Assembly: GCF_014649115.1 (NCBI RefSeq)
Contig: NZ_BMSK01000013.1
Span: 237,043 to 301,042 of the forward strand
Reading direction: 5' to 3'
Length of the DNA stretch: 64,000 nucleotides
Source: Streptomyces eurythermus
Lineage (GTDB): Bacteria > Actinomycetota > Actinomycetes > Streptomycetales > Streptomycetaceae
In this document: positions 33,431-42,182 of the stretch, piece after piece
Layout of the letters: each line of letters begins with the position of its first letter
Position numbering within the stretch: position 1 is the first letter of the stretch
Translations under genes and position numbers: made by a program
The notes under the pieces: model-generated
What the model saw: the letters and a program-made list of their open reading frames with translations, nothing else
Database searches by the model: none
What the model was told of the DNA's origin: nothing

Positions 33431-34671
33431 CCACCACGCAGGAGGCCGTCGCCGCTGCCGAGCGGTGCACCCCCGAGTTCCGCCGCGACCCCCACGCCGT
33501 GTACGCCCGGCTGCGCGCCGAGGCGCCGGTGTGCCCCATGAGACCGCCGCACGGCAACGAGACGTATCTGATCACCCGGTACGAGGACGCGCGGGCCGCG
33601 CTGTCGGACCCGCGTCTGAGCAAGGACATGTACGGGGCCATGGACGCCTACCGGAGGATCTTCGGGGACTCGTCCATCGCGCTGGACGACAACATGCTCA
33701 ACTCGGACGCGCCCAAGCACACCCGGCTGCGCAGGCTGGTCAACTCGGCTTTCACCCCGCGGCGGGTGCAGGCGCTGCGGCCGCGCATCGAGCAGATCGT
33801 CCGCGAGCTGCTCGACGCGTGCCCGCCTGGGGAGCCCGTCGACCTGCTGCCCGCGTTCGCGTTCCCGTTGCCGATCACCGTGATCTGTGATCTGCTCGGT
33901 GTGCCCGCCGAGGACCGGTCGCGGATGCAGCGGTTGTCCACCACGGTGGCGCAGACCGGTTTCGGCGAGGAGTTCAAGCGGGCCCAGCAGCAGGCGGAGG
34001 AGGACCTGCACGGCTACTTCACCGAGCTGATCGACGCGAAGCGGAACCGACCGGGCGACGACCTGCTGAGCGCGCTCATCGCGGTGCGGGACGGCGCTGA
34101 CGGCTCGCTCACCCAGAACGAACTGGTCTCCACGGCCTTCCTGTTGATGTTCGCGGGCCACAAGACGACCGCGTACCTCATCGGCAACGCCGTGTACCAC
34201 CTGCTGCGCCACCCCGAACAGTGGAACGCCGTACGGGAGAACCCGGAGCTGATCCGCGCGGCGGTCGAGGAACTGGTGCGCTACGACGGCTCGGTGGAGA
34301 CCGCGACGTTCCGCTACGCCACCGAGGACGTGGAGTACGGCGGAACCCTGATCCCCAAGGGCGCCCTGGTCCAGATCGCGCTCAGTTCGGCCAACCGCGA
34401 CCCGGCCAAGTTCGACTCCCCCGACACACTGGACATGCGGCGGCCCGGCAACGCGCAGGACGCCCACCTCGGCTTCGGGCACGGCAGCCACTACTGCCTG
34501 GGCGCCCCGCTGGCCCGGCTGGAGACCCAGCTGGCCCTGACGCTGCTGTTCGACCGCTTCCCCCGGATGGCCCTGGCCGACCCGGCCGCCGGGCCACGGT
34601 GGCTGGAAGTGCCCTTCCCCGCCTTCCGCGGCCTGGCGGAGCTGCCGGTCGTCCTGGAGCCCGCCGGGTAG
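33427..34671 (+). CDS. Cytochrome P450 with AGHKTT I-helix
   Basis: A 414-aa class I bacterial P450. The heme-binding loop is FGHGSHYCLGAPLAR with Cys357 as ligand; the K-helix ExxR is EELVR (282-285). The I-helix reads FAGHKTT (243-248), with Lys where nearly all P450s have Glu or Asp before Thr. A GTG start overlaps the amidohydrolase stop. No ferredoxin gene is adjacent; it may use partners elsewhere. In this operon it could hydroxylate or demethylate an aromatic substrate. Confidence 0.92.
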   Translation: MTTTQEAVAAAERCTPEFRRDPHAVYARLRAEAPVCPMRPPHGNETYLITRYEDARAALSDPRLSKDMYGAMDAYRRIFGDSSIALDDNMLNSDAPKHTRLRRLVNSAFTPRRVQALRPRIEQIVRELLDACPPGEPVDLLPAFAFPLPITVICDLLGVPAEDRSRMQRLSTTVAQTGFGEEFKRAQQQAEEDLHGYFTELIDAKRNRPGDDLLSALIAVRDGADGSLTQNELVSTAFLLMFAGHKTTAYLIGNAVYHLLRHPEQWNAVRENPELIRAAVEELVRYDGSVETATFRYATEDVEYGGTLIPKGALVQIALSSANRDPAKFDSPDTLDMRRPGNAQDAHLGFGHGSHYCLGAPLARLETQLALTLLFDRFPRMALADPAAGPRWLEVPFPAFRGLAELPVVLEPAG

Positions 34672-34753
34672 GCGCGCGGGGAACGCGCCGGAAACCAGGG
34701 GCGACCGGCGTATGGCGGCCGGGGCGCGCGCTCCCTACTGTGTGCCGCGTCAT

Positions 34754-34798
34754 CATGTGGCGCGGCACCATGTGGCACGGCACCATGTGCCGGTCATC
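34754..34798. repeat. Tandem repeat of a 15-bp unit (CATGTGGCRCGGCAC)
   Basis: Units start at 34754, 34769 and 34784; the first two differ by one base and the third diverges, with a further partial copy after it. It lies between the P450 stop and the decarboxylase start. The period is a multiple of three, but the frames show no gene. Confidence 0.65.
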
Positions 34799-34847
34799 GT
34801 GTGGCGCCTCGCCTCGAAAGGGACCGCCCGTCCGGAAGGGGCCGCCC

Positions 34848-36428
34848 GTGCCGTCCGTGCGCCGCATCGCCCACGAGTTCCTGGAGCGCCAGGGGCTCAC
34901 CACCATCTTCGGCAACCCGGGCTCCAACGAACTGCCCTTCCTCGCCGGGCTCCCCGACGGGTTCCGCTACGTGCTGGGTCTGCACGAGGGCGCGGTCGTG
35001 GGCATGGCCGACGGCTACGCGCAGGCGTCGGGCCGTCCGGCGCTGGTCAGCCTGCACTCGGCCGCGGGGTCCGGCAACGCGCTGGGCGCGCTGACGAACG
35101 CGGTGGCCTCCCGCACCCCGCTGGTCGTCCTGGCCGGTCAGCAGGTACGGCCGGCGATCGGGCCGGAGGCCTACCTCACCAACGTCGACGCCCCGGCCCT
35201 GATGCGGCCGCTCGTCCGCTGGGCCGCCGAGCCGGCGTGCGCCCGGGATGTGCCGCGCGCGCTCGCCCAGGCCGTCTTCGAGGCGCGGTTACGGCGCGGG
35301 CCGGCCTTCCTGTCCGTGCCGTACGACGACTGGACGGCCGAGGCGGACGAGAACGCGCCGGCCGTGCTGGAGCGCCGGGTCGAGCGGGCCGGGGCGCCCG
35401 GCGCGGAGCAGGGGCGCCGGCTGGCCGAGGCGGTGGCCGCGGCCCGGCGGCCCGCCCTGGTGCTGGGCGGTGACATCGACACGGACGGGCTCTTCCACGA
35501 CACGGTACGGCTGGCCGAGCGGCTCGGCGGCCCGGTGTGGGCGGCGCCCTCGGTCTTCCGGCTGCCGTTCCCCAACCGCCATCCGCTGTTCCGCGGTGTG
35601 CTGCCCGCCGGCATCGAGCCCGTCTGCCGGGCCCTGACCGGCCACGATCTCGTCCTGGTCCTCGGCGCCCCGGTGTTCCGGTACCACGAGCACCTGCCCG
35701 GCCGGTACCTGCCGGAGGGGACCCGGCTGATCCAGGTCACCGAGGACGTGTCCGCCGCCGCGCGGGCCCCGGTCGGCGAGGCGCTGGTCGCCGACCCCGC
35801 CGCGGTGACCGGCCTGCTGCTGACCGCGCTCGGCGCGCCGGGCCCGCCCGTGGGCGACTATCGGCCCGTGCCGGCGCCGGCCGGTACGGAGGGGCCTCGC
35901 CTGCATCCGGAGGAGGTCTTCGCGGCCCTGCGGGAGGAACAGCCCGCCGACACGGCGTACGTCGTGGAGTCGACCTCGACCAACTCCTCCTGGTGGCGTC
36001 AGATGGATCTGCGCCGCCCGGGCTCGTACTACTTCCCGGCGGCCGGCGGCCTCGGCTTCGGGCTGCCCGGTGCGGTCGGCGTGGCCCTGGCCCGGCCCGG
36101 CCGGCCGGTCGTGGGCGTGATCGGGGACGGCTCGGCGAACTACGGCATCACCGCCCTGTGGACGGCCGCCCGGCTCCACGTCCCCCTCACCGTGGTGCTG
36201 CTGCGCAACGGGACGTACGGGGCCCTGCGCTGGTTCGGGGAGCTGCTCGGGGTGCCGGACGCGCCGGGACTGGACATCCCCGGCCTGGACTTCACCCGTA
36301 TCGCCGAGGGCTACGGGGTGCCCGCCCGGCAGATCGGCGGCGTGGCGGAGCTGCGGGCCGCGCTGTCCGAACCGGTCGACGGGCCCCGCCTGCTCCAGGT
36401 CGACACCGCGCTCACCACGCCCGCCTAG
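34848..36428 (+). CDS. mdlC: Benzoylformate decarboxylase-type ThDP enzyme
   Basis: A 526-aa thiamine-diphosphate enzyme that decarboxylates benzoylformate or a related arylglyoxylate to the aldehyde. The Glu of ThDP activation is in VLGLHEGAVVGMADGYAQ; SLHSAAGSGNALGAL, TNVDAPALMRPLVRWA and the ThDP/Mg motif VIGDGSANYGITALWTAARLH with NGTYGAL match the MdlC group. GTG at 34848 has GGAAGGGG upstream. It sits between the P450 and an aromatic-acid transporter, supporting aromatic catabolism. Other 2-oxo acid decarboxylases of the family remain possible. Confidence 0.85.
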   Translation: MPSVRRIAHEFLERQGLTTIFGNPGSNELPFLAGLPDGFRYVLGLHEGAVVGMADGYAQASGRPALVSLHSAAGSGNALGALTNAVASRTPLVVLAGQQVRPAIGPEAYLTNVDAPALMRPLVRWAAEPACARDVPRALAQAVFEARLRRGPAFLSVPYDDWTAEADENAPAVLERRVERAGAPGAEQGRRLAEAVAAARRPALVLGGDIDTDGLFHDTVRLAERLGGPVWAAPSVFRLPFPNRHPLFRGVLPAGIEPVCRALTGHDLVLVLGAPVFRYHEHLPGRYLPEGTRLIQVTEDVSAAARAPVGEALVADPAAVTGLLLTALGAPGPPVGDYRPVPAPAGTEGPRLHPEEVFAALREEQPADTAYVVESTSTNSSWWRQMDLRRPGSYYFPAAGGLGFGLPGAVGVALARPGRPVVGVIGDGSANYGITALWTAARLHVPLTVVLLRNGTYGALRWFGELLGVPDAPGLDIPGLDFTRIAEGYGVPARQIGGVAELRAALSEPVDGPRLLQVDTALTTPA

Positions 36429-36489
36429 CCGCCCGCCGCCGGTCCGGTCCCGCCCACCCGTCCCGCAGCCGCTCAGGGGGTACGTCGCC

Positions 36490-37749
36490 ATGTCAGTCGC
36501 CTCGTCCGGCGCGTCCGGCACCTCGGCGGAAGCCGGCGGCGCCGGGCGCGCCGTCCGGACGGTGATCCTGTGCTGGACCACCGTCCTGCTGGAGGGCTAC
36601 GACCTCGTCGTCCTCGGCGCCATCATCCCGACCCTGCTGAAGACCCGTCACCTCGGCATGACGGCGGGGGACGCCACCACCATCGCCACGCTGTCGCTCG
36701 TCGGCGTGGCCGTCGGCGCGCTGCTGGCCGGCCCGCTGGCGGACCGGCTCGGCCGGCGGCCGCTGCTCATCGCCTCGGTGGTGGAGTTCTCCGTGTTCAC
36801 CCTGCTGGTGCCGTCGTCCGGTTCGGTGGCGGTGTTCGCCGCGCTGCGCCTCGCGGCCGGGGTGGGCCTCGGCGCGTGCATGCCCGTGTCGCTGACGATG
36901 ACGGCCGAGCGGCTGCCTGCCGAGCGGCGGGCGCGCGCCGGCACGCTGACCATGACCGGCTACCACACCGGTGCCGTGATCACCTCGCTGCTGGCGCTCT
37001 GGGTGAGCGGCGACTGGCAGGTGCTCTTCTACGTCCTCGGCGCCGCCGGGCTGGCCGTCGCGGCCGTCCAGTGGTTCCTGCTGCCGGAGTCGGCGGCGTT
37101 CCTGCGCGCCAGGGCGGCGTCCGGGTCCCCGCGGGTGCCCTTCGCCGAGCTGCTCAGACCGCCGTACCTGCGTGCGGGCATCGGGGTCTGGGTGGCCTCG
37201 TTCATGGGGCTGCTGCTGGTGTACGGCCTGAACACCTGGCTGCCCAAGCTGATGAACGACGCCGGGTATCCCGTGCCGACGGCCGTGACCCAGCTGCTGG
37301 TGCTCAACGCCGGCGGGGTGGCCGGGCTGGTGCTGGGCGGCTTCGTGGCCGACCGGCGCGGCATCAAACCGACCACGCTGGGCTGGTTCGCCGGCTCGGC
37401 GGTCCTGCTGGCCTGCCTCGGCGTCAGGATGGACAGCGACCTGCTGCTCGGCACGGTCGTCTTCCTCACCGGCGTGTTCGTCTTCTCCGCGCAGGTGCTC
37501 GTCTACGCGTACGTCACCCACTTCTACCCGGCCGCCGTCCGGGGCACCGCCCTCGGCTCGGCGTCCGGCATCGGACGCGCCGGTTCCCTCGTCGGCCCGT
37601 CGGTCACGGGCGCCCTGGTGACCGCCGGGATCGGCCATCCCTGGGGTTTCTGTTTCTTCGCCGCCGTGGCCGTCTGCGCCGTCCTGGCCGTCCTCACCCT
37701 GCCGGGCCGTCCCCCCGGCCGGGGCGCCGAGGACGGTCCGGGCGCCTGA
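36490..37749 (+). CDS. MFS aromatic acid:H+ symporter (AAHS family)
   Basis: A 419-aa 12-TM transporter. TM1 has LLEGYDLVVLGAIIPTLL, the GYD motif of the AAHS family (PcaK, BenK); loop 2-3 reads GPLADRLGRRPLLI and loop 8-9 FVADRRGIKPTT. Such proteins import benzoate, 4-hydroxybenzoate or vanillate. It is the last gene of the catabolic unit and 61 bases after the decarboxylase, so it likely brings in the pathway substrate. Confidence 0.9.
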   Translation: MSVASSGASGTSAEAGGAGRAVRTVILCWTTVLLEGYDLVVLGAIIPTLLKTRHLGMTAGDATTIATLSLVGVAVGALLAGPLADRLGRRPLLIASVVEFSVFTLLVPSSGSVAVFAALRLAAGVGLGACMPVSLTMTAERLPAERRARAGTLTMTGYHTGAVITSLLALWVSGDWQVLFYVLGAAGLAVAAVQWFLLPESAAFLRARAASGSPRVPFAELLRPPYLRAGIGVWVASFMGLLLVYGLNTWLPKLMNDAGYPVPTAVTQLLVLNAGGVAGLVLGGFVADRRGIKPTTLGWFAGSAVLLACLGVRMDSDLLLGTVVFLTGVFVFSAQVLVYAYVTHFYPAAVRGTALGSASGIGRAGSLVGPSVTGALVTAGIGHPWGFCFFAAVAVCAVLAVLTLPGRPPGRGAEDGPGA

Positions 37750-37779
37750 CGGCTTTCCGGCCGGGCGGCGCCGGGGTGC

Positions 37780-39861
37780 TCAGGCGGGCGCGAGGGGTTG
37801 CGCGCAGGCGATGAGAAGGGCCACGTCGTCGTGGTCGGCCGGGTGCCGCAGCAGGCGCAGGAGCCGGTCGCAGGTCTCCTCCGTGGACTGGTCCGACGGT
37901 GCCAGGAGACGCAGCAGGGCCTCCAGGCGCTCGTCGATGGGGTCGTCACGGGTCTCCACCAGCCCGTCGGTGTAGAGCACGAGGCGGTCGCCGGGCTTCA
38001 GCTCGACGGTGGTGCTCTCGAAGGGCACGCCGCCCACCCCGAGCGGCGTGCCGGTGGGCAGGTCCAGCAGCCGCGGCTGCTCGCCGGTGCGCACCAGGGC
38101 CGGGGGCAGATGGCCGGCGGACGCCACGTGCAGCCGGGCCCGGTGGGGGTCGTAGACCGCGTACACGCAGGTGGCGATGTACGGGTCCAGCTCGCGGGTG
38201 ATCTTGTCGAGGTGGGTGAGGATCCGGGCCGGGTCGAGGTCGAGGTCGGCCAGGGTGGCGGTCGCGGTGCGCAGCCGGCCCATGGCGGTGGCGGCCTGGA
38301 TGCCGCTGCCCATGACGTCGCCCACCGCGAGCGCCGTGCGGTCGCCGTCGAGCGGGATCACGTCGTACCAGTCGCCGCCGACCTCGTCACGGGCCTGGGC
38401 GGGACGGTAGCGGACGGCGATCTCCAGGCCGGGGCGCCGGGGCGGGGGCTGCGGCAGGAGGCTGCGCTGGAGGGTCTCGACGGCACTGCGGATGTGCTGG
38501 TGCAGCACGGCGTTGTCGATGCTCAGCGCGGCGGAGGAGGCCAGCTCGCAGGCGAGGGTGAGGTCGTCCTCGTCGAAGGGCAGCGGGTTCCGGGCCCGGG
38601 CCAGGCCCATGACCCCGATGATCTTCCCGCGGGCGATGAGCGGGACGGTCATGTCGGTGTGGACGCCGGCCCGGGCGAGCAGGGCGGCGGCCTCGGAGTC
38701 GGCGGCGATGCGGGAGTGCTCGCCCCCGCCCAGGTGGGTGATCAGCAGGGGGCGGCGGCTGCGGATGCAGTGCGACGCGGGGTGTTCGGCGTGGTAGGTG
38801 GTGAGGCGGCCGGGCGGCACCATGGCCCGGCCGGCGTCGGTGGGGTAGGCGGTCTTCACCGCCACGACGCGGAACAGCGCGGGTCCGTCGCCGAGGGCGG
38901 TACGGCCGGTCTGCAGGACCGAGTCGAGGAGGTCCACCGTCACCATGTCGGCGAGGCCCGGCACCAGCACGTCGGCCAGTTCCCGCGCGGTGCGTTCCAC
39001 CTCCAGGGTGGTGCCGATCCGGGCCGAGCCGTCGACGATCAGCCGCAGCCGCCGCTGGGCCTGGTCGGCCTTGCGTGCCGCCCGGTACCGGTCGGTGACG
39101 TCGACCACCACGTTGGCGATGCCGAGGACCCGGCCGCGGTGGTCCTCCAGCCGGTACACGGACACCGCCCAGGCGTGGTTCTGCTCCCGGTCGGCGGCCG
39201 TACGGCCCACCACCTGCTCCTCCACCACGGGGGTGCCGGTCTCCAGGACCCGCCGCATGACGGCCTCGGCGCGCTCGAAGTCCGGGCCGGAGAGGATCTC
39301 GCGGAACGAGCGGCCGACGTGGTCGGCCTCGGGGACGCCGTGCATGGCCGCGAGGGCGGGGTTGACGGCCAGGTAGCGCAGCTCGGTGTCCATGACGGCC
39401 AGCCCGATCGGCGCCTGGCTGACCAGCCGGTCGGACAGGGCCAGCTTGTGTTCCATCTGCCGCAGGGCGACTCGGTCGACCGCCAGCCCGAGGGCGTAGT
39501 GGTCCCCGAGGCTGTCCGTCAGCCGGACGTTGCGGAACTCGACCATCCGGGTGCTGCCGTCCTTGTGCCGGACGGGGAAGGCCCCCGCCCAGCGCCGGCC
39601 GGTCTCCATCACGTCGGCGAACAGGGTGACCGCCGCGTCCTGGTGCTCGGGGTGGAGGAGCAGCGGCGCCGCGTACTGCCCGACCGCCTCGCCGCGGGTG
39701 TAACCGAACAGTTCCTCGGCCTGGGGGCTCCACATGTCGATCTTGCCGTCGGCCTCCAGCAGCACCGCGGCGACGCCCAGCAGGTCCAGCAGCCCGCTGG
39801 GGTCGGCCGCGGCGCCCGGCAGAGGCTCGGCCCGCTCCGGGCGCGGCTTCTGTCGTCCCAT
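37780..39861 (-). CDS. PAS-PAS-GAF-SpoIIE (PP2C) phosphatase
   Basis: A 693-aa soluble signalling protein. PAS1 (about 20-140; VLLEADGKIDMWSPQAEELFGY), PAS2 (about 150-275; VMDTELRYLAVNPALAAMHG), GAF (about 300-455; LADVLVPGLADMVTVDLLD ... VPLIARGKIIGVM) and a C-terminal PP2C-like SpoIIE domain (about 475-690; DEVGGDWYDVIPLDG, GDVMGSGIQAATAMG, LVLYTDGLVETRD, HDDVALLIA). Metal-binding aspartates are intact. Such proteins dephosphorylate anti-sigma-factor antagonists and so steer stress sigma factors. The RBS GAAGGAG precedes ATG at 39861. No anti-sigma or antagonist gene is adjacent. Confidence 0.92.
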   Translation of the reverse strand: MGRQKPRPERAEPLPGAAADPSGLLDLLGVAAVLLEADGKIDMWSPQAEELFGYTRGEAVGQYAAPLLLHPEHQDAAVTLFADVMETGRRWAGAFPVRHKDGSTRMVEFRNVRLTDSLGDHYALGLAVDRVALRQMEHKLALSDRLVSQAPIGLAVMDTELRYLAVNPALAAMHGVPEADHVGRSFREILSGPDFERAEAVMRRVLETGTPVVEEQVVGRTAADREQNHAWAVSVYRLEDHRGRVLGIANVVVDVTDRYRAARKADQAQRRLRLIVDGSARIGTTLEVERTARELADVLVPGLADMVTVDLLDSVLQTGRTALGDGPALFRVVAVKTAYPTDAGRAMVPPGRLTTYHAEHPASHCIRSRRPLLITHLGGGEHSRIAADSEAAALLARAGVHTDMTVPLIARGKIIGVMGLARARNPLPFDEDDLTLACELASSAALSIDNAVLHQHIRSAVETLQRSLLPQPPPRRPGLEIAVRYRPAQARDEVGGDWYDVIPLDGDRTALAVGDVMGSGIQAATAMGRLRTATATLADLDLDPARILTHLDKITRELDPYIATCVYAVYDPHRARLHVASAGHLPPALVRTGEQPRLLDLPTGTPLGVGGVPFESTTVELKPGDRLVLYTDGLVETRDDPIDERLEALLRLLAPSDQSTEETCDRLLRLLRHPADHDDVALLIACAQPLAPA

Positions 39862-40354
39862 CGAAACGCGCTCCTTCCCTCGGCCGCGCCACCGGTACCA
39901 CCGGTCACCGCCGGTGCGGCCGGCTCGCCCCGCGGTTCGGAGAAGACGACGTCCTCCCCGCGGATCACCAGCCCCCTCCACGATGCGCCACACCGCCGGG
40001 GACGGCCACGGCGGCGGGCTGGGGGGTGGCTATGGCGGGGGCCGGGGGTGGCTGTAGCTATGGGCTGGGGAGAGCTGCGAGGGGGGCCTGAACCGGCCAC
40101 GACGGCGCGCCGGGGGCGCCCCCGGCAACAGGCCGGAGACCGCTACGACGGCAGGCTGAAGGCCGCTACGACGGCGGTGCGGGGACGGCCACGGCGACGG
40201 GCCGGAGACCGCTACGACGGCGGTGCGCGGAGGACCACGGAGACGGGCGTTCACCGGCGCTTCGCCCCGGTTTGCGCCCAGGGGCGGCGGGAACCCCCGC
40301 AGCGGAGAACCCCCGGACCGAAGAACGCCCGAGCGAACGCGGGAGGCGCAGCCC
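39862..40354. repeat. Complex repeat region in intergenic DNA
   Basis: The 493-base gap holds no recognised gene. A 22-base sequence beginning GGCCGGAGACCGCTACGACG occurs identically at 40131 and 40200, and the inner CGCTACGACGGC appears a third time at 40164. Related degenerate units (GGCTATGGCGGG, GGCTGTAGCTATGG, GGCCACGACGGC) precede them from about 40010. Confidence 0.7.
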
Positions 40355-41410
40355 ATGGACTGGTACCCGTTGCGCCTGACCACGCCCGTCAAGCAGCACG
40401 TCTTCGGCGGGCGTGTGCTGGCCGACCGGTGGGGCCGCGCCGGACTGCCGGACGGCCCGGTCGCCGAGACCTGGGAGGTCAGCGACGTGGACGGCGAGGG
40501 CGCGGTGGTGACCGCCGGTCCGCTGGCCGGGCGCGCCCTGCGCGATCTGGTGCGGGAGCACCCCGAGGGCCTGCTCGGGCGCGGTCCGTACGGCGAACGC
40601 TTCCCCGTGCTGACGAAGTTCATCGACGCCACCGGTCCGCTCCCGGTCCATCTGCACGCCGACGACGAGACCGCCCGCCGTGTCGAGGGCGAACCCAATG
40701 GCAAGACCGAGGCGTGGCACGTCCTGGAAGCGGCGCCCGGGGCCACCGCCCTGGCCGGCGTCCGGCGCGGGGTCGACCGCGACCGGCTGCACCGGGCGCT
40801 GCTGGCGCAGGACTTCGACGCCGTCCTGCGCCGCCTGCCGGTACGCGCCGGGCAGACCCTCTACGTCCCCGGCGGCACCCTGCACAGTTTCGGCCCGGGC
40901 ACGCTCGTCTACGAGATCGAGCAGACCTCCGACATCCAGCAGCACGCCATGCGCCACCGGATGGAGGACGGCGCCCCGATCCCCGACCGGGAGTGGCACG
41001 CCGCCGTCGAACGGCTCCTGGAGGAGTGGCGGCCCGAGCCGCGCCCCGACTTCCGCTCCGGTCTGAGCGTGCCGGTGGACGACGGTGTGGAGCGAACCGT
41101 GCTGTGCGCCGGGCGCTATTTCGCGCTGGAGCGGTGGCGGGCCGGGACCGCGGCACCGCTGGTGCACGCCTTCTCCACGGCGATGGTCCTGAGCAACGCG
41201 GGGGCGCCGGTCACCGTGACCACCCCGGGGGGACGGGAGCGGCTGGCCCGGGCGGAGAGCCTGCTGCTGCCCGCCGCGCTGGGCCGGTTGCGGATCGAGG
41301 GCCCGGCCGATGTCCTGCTCGGTTATCTGCCCGACCTCGACGCCGACATCCGCGCCCCTCTGCTCGCCGCGGGCCACGGCCCGGCCGCGATCACCGCGCT
41401 CGGCTCCTGA
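40355..41410 (+). CDS. Mannose-6-phosphate isomerase, class I (cupin)
   Basis: A 351-aa zinc cupin enzyme interconverting mannose- and fructose-6-phosphate or acting on a related sugar. It resembles the short Bacillus-type isomerases: VAETWEVSD, LTKFIDATGPLPVHLHADDE (metal His), KTEAWHVLEAAPGA (Glu) and VPGGTLHSFGPGTLVYEIEQTSDI (His). The ATG at 40355 has GGGAGG upstream. It stands alone after a repeat region; the nearby GH43 enzyme hints at sugar use but is on the other strand. Confidence 0.85.
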   Translation: MDWYPLRLTTPVKQHVFGGRVLADRWGRAGLPDGPVAETWEVSDVDGEGAVVTAGPLAGRALRDLVREHPEGLLGRGPYGERFPVLTKFIDATGPLPVHLHADDETARRVEGEPNGKTEAWHVLEAAPGATALAGVRRGVDRDRLHRALLAQDFDAVLRRLPVRAGQTLYVPGGTLHSFGPGTLVYEIEQTSDIQQHAMRHRMEDGAPIPDREWHAAVERLLEEWRPEPRPDFRSGLSVPVDDGVERTVLCAGRYFALERWRAGTAAPLVHAFSTAMVLSNAGAPVTVTTPGGRERLARAESLLLPAALGRLRIEGPADVLLGYLPDLDADIRAPLLAAGHGPAAITALGS

Positions 41411-41594
41411 GGGAGCCGTCGGTCTGAAGGGCGGTAGCGCGGATTCGTACTCCGGGGCCGCAGGCCGCAGCAGGGCGAGCAGCGCGGTGCGAGGCGGCCC
41501 GGAGCCGGTGGGTGGGCGACGCGCCGCCCACCCGCACCGTCGCCCCCGGCACCGCACCGCACACCGCCCCACCTCGGCCCCGGGGGGGCGCCCG

Positions 41595-42026
41595 TCAGTC
41601 GTCGGCGGGCAGCTCGCCCACGAAGGCACCGGCCATGCGCAGCCAGGGCGTGGCCTCCTCGTGACGGCCCTGCCGCTCCAGGGTGCGGCCCAGCATCAGG
41701 TGGGCGTAGTGCTCCACCGGATCCCGGTCGATGATCCGCCGCAGCTGCTCCTCGGCCCGCCGCAGCTGTGCCGAGTGGTAGTAGGCGCGGGCGAGCAGCA
41801 GCCGGGGCCCGGTCTGCTCGGGGGCCTCCTCGACCACGGCGGTGAGCAGCCTGGCCGCCCCGGCGTAGTCCTTGGCGTCGAACAGCAGCCGGGCGCGTTC
41901 CCAGCGCTCGGCGGTGGTCTCCTCGTGCGGGACGCCGGGGCCGTTGTCGAACAGGTGCAGGGCGCTCGCCCAGCGGTCCGGCGCGACTCCGCCCGTCGCC
42001 GGGTAGTCGTGGAAGGTGTCGCTCAT
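41595..42026 (-). CDS. Tetratricopeptide-repeat protein
   Basis: A 143-aa soluble protein. Two to three TPR units are visible: ERWERARLLFDAKDYAGAARLLTAVVEEAPEQTGPRLLLARAYYHSAQLRRAEEQLRRIIDRDP is given here only in part as ARLLFDAKDYAGAARLL, then ARAYYHSAQLRRAEEQL and HLMLGRTLERQGRHEEATPW. TPRs mediate protein contacts. GGGAGGA precedes the ATG. The C-terminus (AFVGELPADD) is acidic. Role unknown. Confidence 0.85.
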   Translation of the reverse strand: MSDTFHDYPATGGVAPDRWASALHLFDNGPGVPHEETTAERWERARLLFDAKDYAGAARLLTAVVEEAPEQTGPRLLLARAYYHSAQLRRAEEQLRRIIDRDPVEHYAHLMLGRTLERQGRHEEATPWLRMAGAFVGELPADD

Positions 42027-42182
42027 CAGTCCTCCCTCGGGTACTGAGCGGCCCGTTGATTGATATCTCAACCAACGACTGCCCGAACCGGCGCGGGACG
42101 GCGGGTATTCCCGGGCGCGACCGGCCGGCCCGGAGCCCCGGCCCCGGCCCCGGCCCAGGGGTGCGACCCCGCCCGCCCCGCG

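Noticed and set aside
37798..41427. 1209-codon plus-strand frame across the SpoIIE phosphatase and repeat region
   Set aside because: It runs through two genes in wrong frames and the repeat tract; no family signature. Length is due to GC-rich DNA.
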